Assembly (NCBI GenBank): GCA_026786335.1
Contig: JAJAYG010000036.1
Location: forward strand, 1-6,701
Length of the DNA stretch: 6,701 bases
Direction of reading: 5' to 3'
DNA from: Chitinophagales bacterium
Lineage (GTDB): Bacteria > Bacteroidota > Bacteroidia > Chitinophagales > UBA10324
The notes beneath the pieces are model-generated. The model searched no databases and was not told the DNA's origin. It was given only the letters and a program-made list of their open reading frames with translations. The translations under genes were made by a program, and so were the position numbers. Below are positions 6,489-6,701 of the stretch, piece after piece; within the stretch, counting starts at the first letter, position 1; each line of letters begins with the position of its first letter.

Positions 6489-6701
6489 ATGAAAGCAACA
6501 CCACTTACTGATATACATATTATGCTCGGAGCCAAGATGGCTGAGTTTGCTGGTTACAACATGCCAATCTCTTATGCAGGCATTAATGCAGAACACCAAT
6601 GCATTCGCGAAAATGTGGGAGTGTTTGATGTTTCGCACATGGGAGAATTTGTGTTGAAAGGAAATAATGCATTGGAACTAATTCAAAAAGTTACTTCGAA
6701 C
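6489..6701 (+). CDS. gcvT: Aminomethyltransferase, glycine cleavage system T protein (N-terminal part)
   Basis: The first 71 codons are present and the gene runs off the right edge; the full family length is about 360 residues. [27 protein letters not shown] (13-29), [20 protein letters not shown] (35-54) are near-diagnostic for GcvT. The enzyme takes the aminomethyl group from the lipoyl H-protein and, with tetrahydrofolate, releases ammonia and makes 5,10-methylenetetrahydrofolate during glycine breakdown. The segment around VFDVSHMGE contributes to the folate-binding face in known structures. The ATG at 6489 is preceded by an A-rich CAAAAA rather than a Shine-Dalgarno sequence, as is common in Bacteroidota, and lies about 30 bp after a good -7 box. 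No other gcv gene is in the window. Identity is firm; completeness cannot be judged. Confidence 0.95.
   Translation, partial: MKATPLTDIHIMLGAKMAEFAGYNMPISYAGINAEHQCIRENVGVFDVSHMGEFVLKGNNALELIQKVTSN

Overview
The window is chromosomal DNA from a member of the Bacteroidota (Bacteroidetes). The evidence is a DUF4175-family giant membrane protein, a short LpxD paralogue typical of the phylum, AT-rich coding sequence full of AAA lysine codons, weak or absent Shine-Dalgarno sequences, and a TAnnTTTG-type -7 promoter box before gcvT. The species cannot be named from this.

Layout: everything from position 1 to 6367 reads on the minus strand, and one gene at the right edge (gcvT) reads on the plus strand. 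In minus-strand transcription order the genes are: a short LpxD-like acyltransferase (6367-5438); a VapB-like antitoxin (5410-5180); a PIN-domain VapC-like toxin (5193-4768); a saccharopine dehydrogenase/lysine 6-dehydrogenase-like oxidoreductase (4771-3653); a 1124-residue DUF4175 membrane/coiled-coil protein (3565-191); and the start of an RsbW/SpoIIAB-like ATP-binding protein (166, running off the left edge). Gaps are 27 bp, a 14-bp overlap, a 4-bp ATGA overlap, 87 bp and 24 bp. The first four genes therefore look like one transcription unit. The DUF4175 and ATPase genes form a second tight pair that may have its own promoter.

The 121-bp region 6368-6488 is the only strand switch. It carries a well-formed Bacteroidetes -7 box for gcvT and a weaker candidate for the lpxD-like gene. 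No rRNA, tRNA, CRISPR array, insertion sequence or convincing intrinsic terminator was seen.

Most of the window is ordinary core metabolism and envelope biology. The most unusual arrangement is a toxin-antitoxin pair inserted between an envelope gene and an amino-acid dehydrogenase gene, with the toxin stop codon overlapping the dehydrogenase start. The second is the close linkage of the DUF4175 protein to an anti-sigma-type ATPase.
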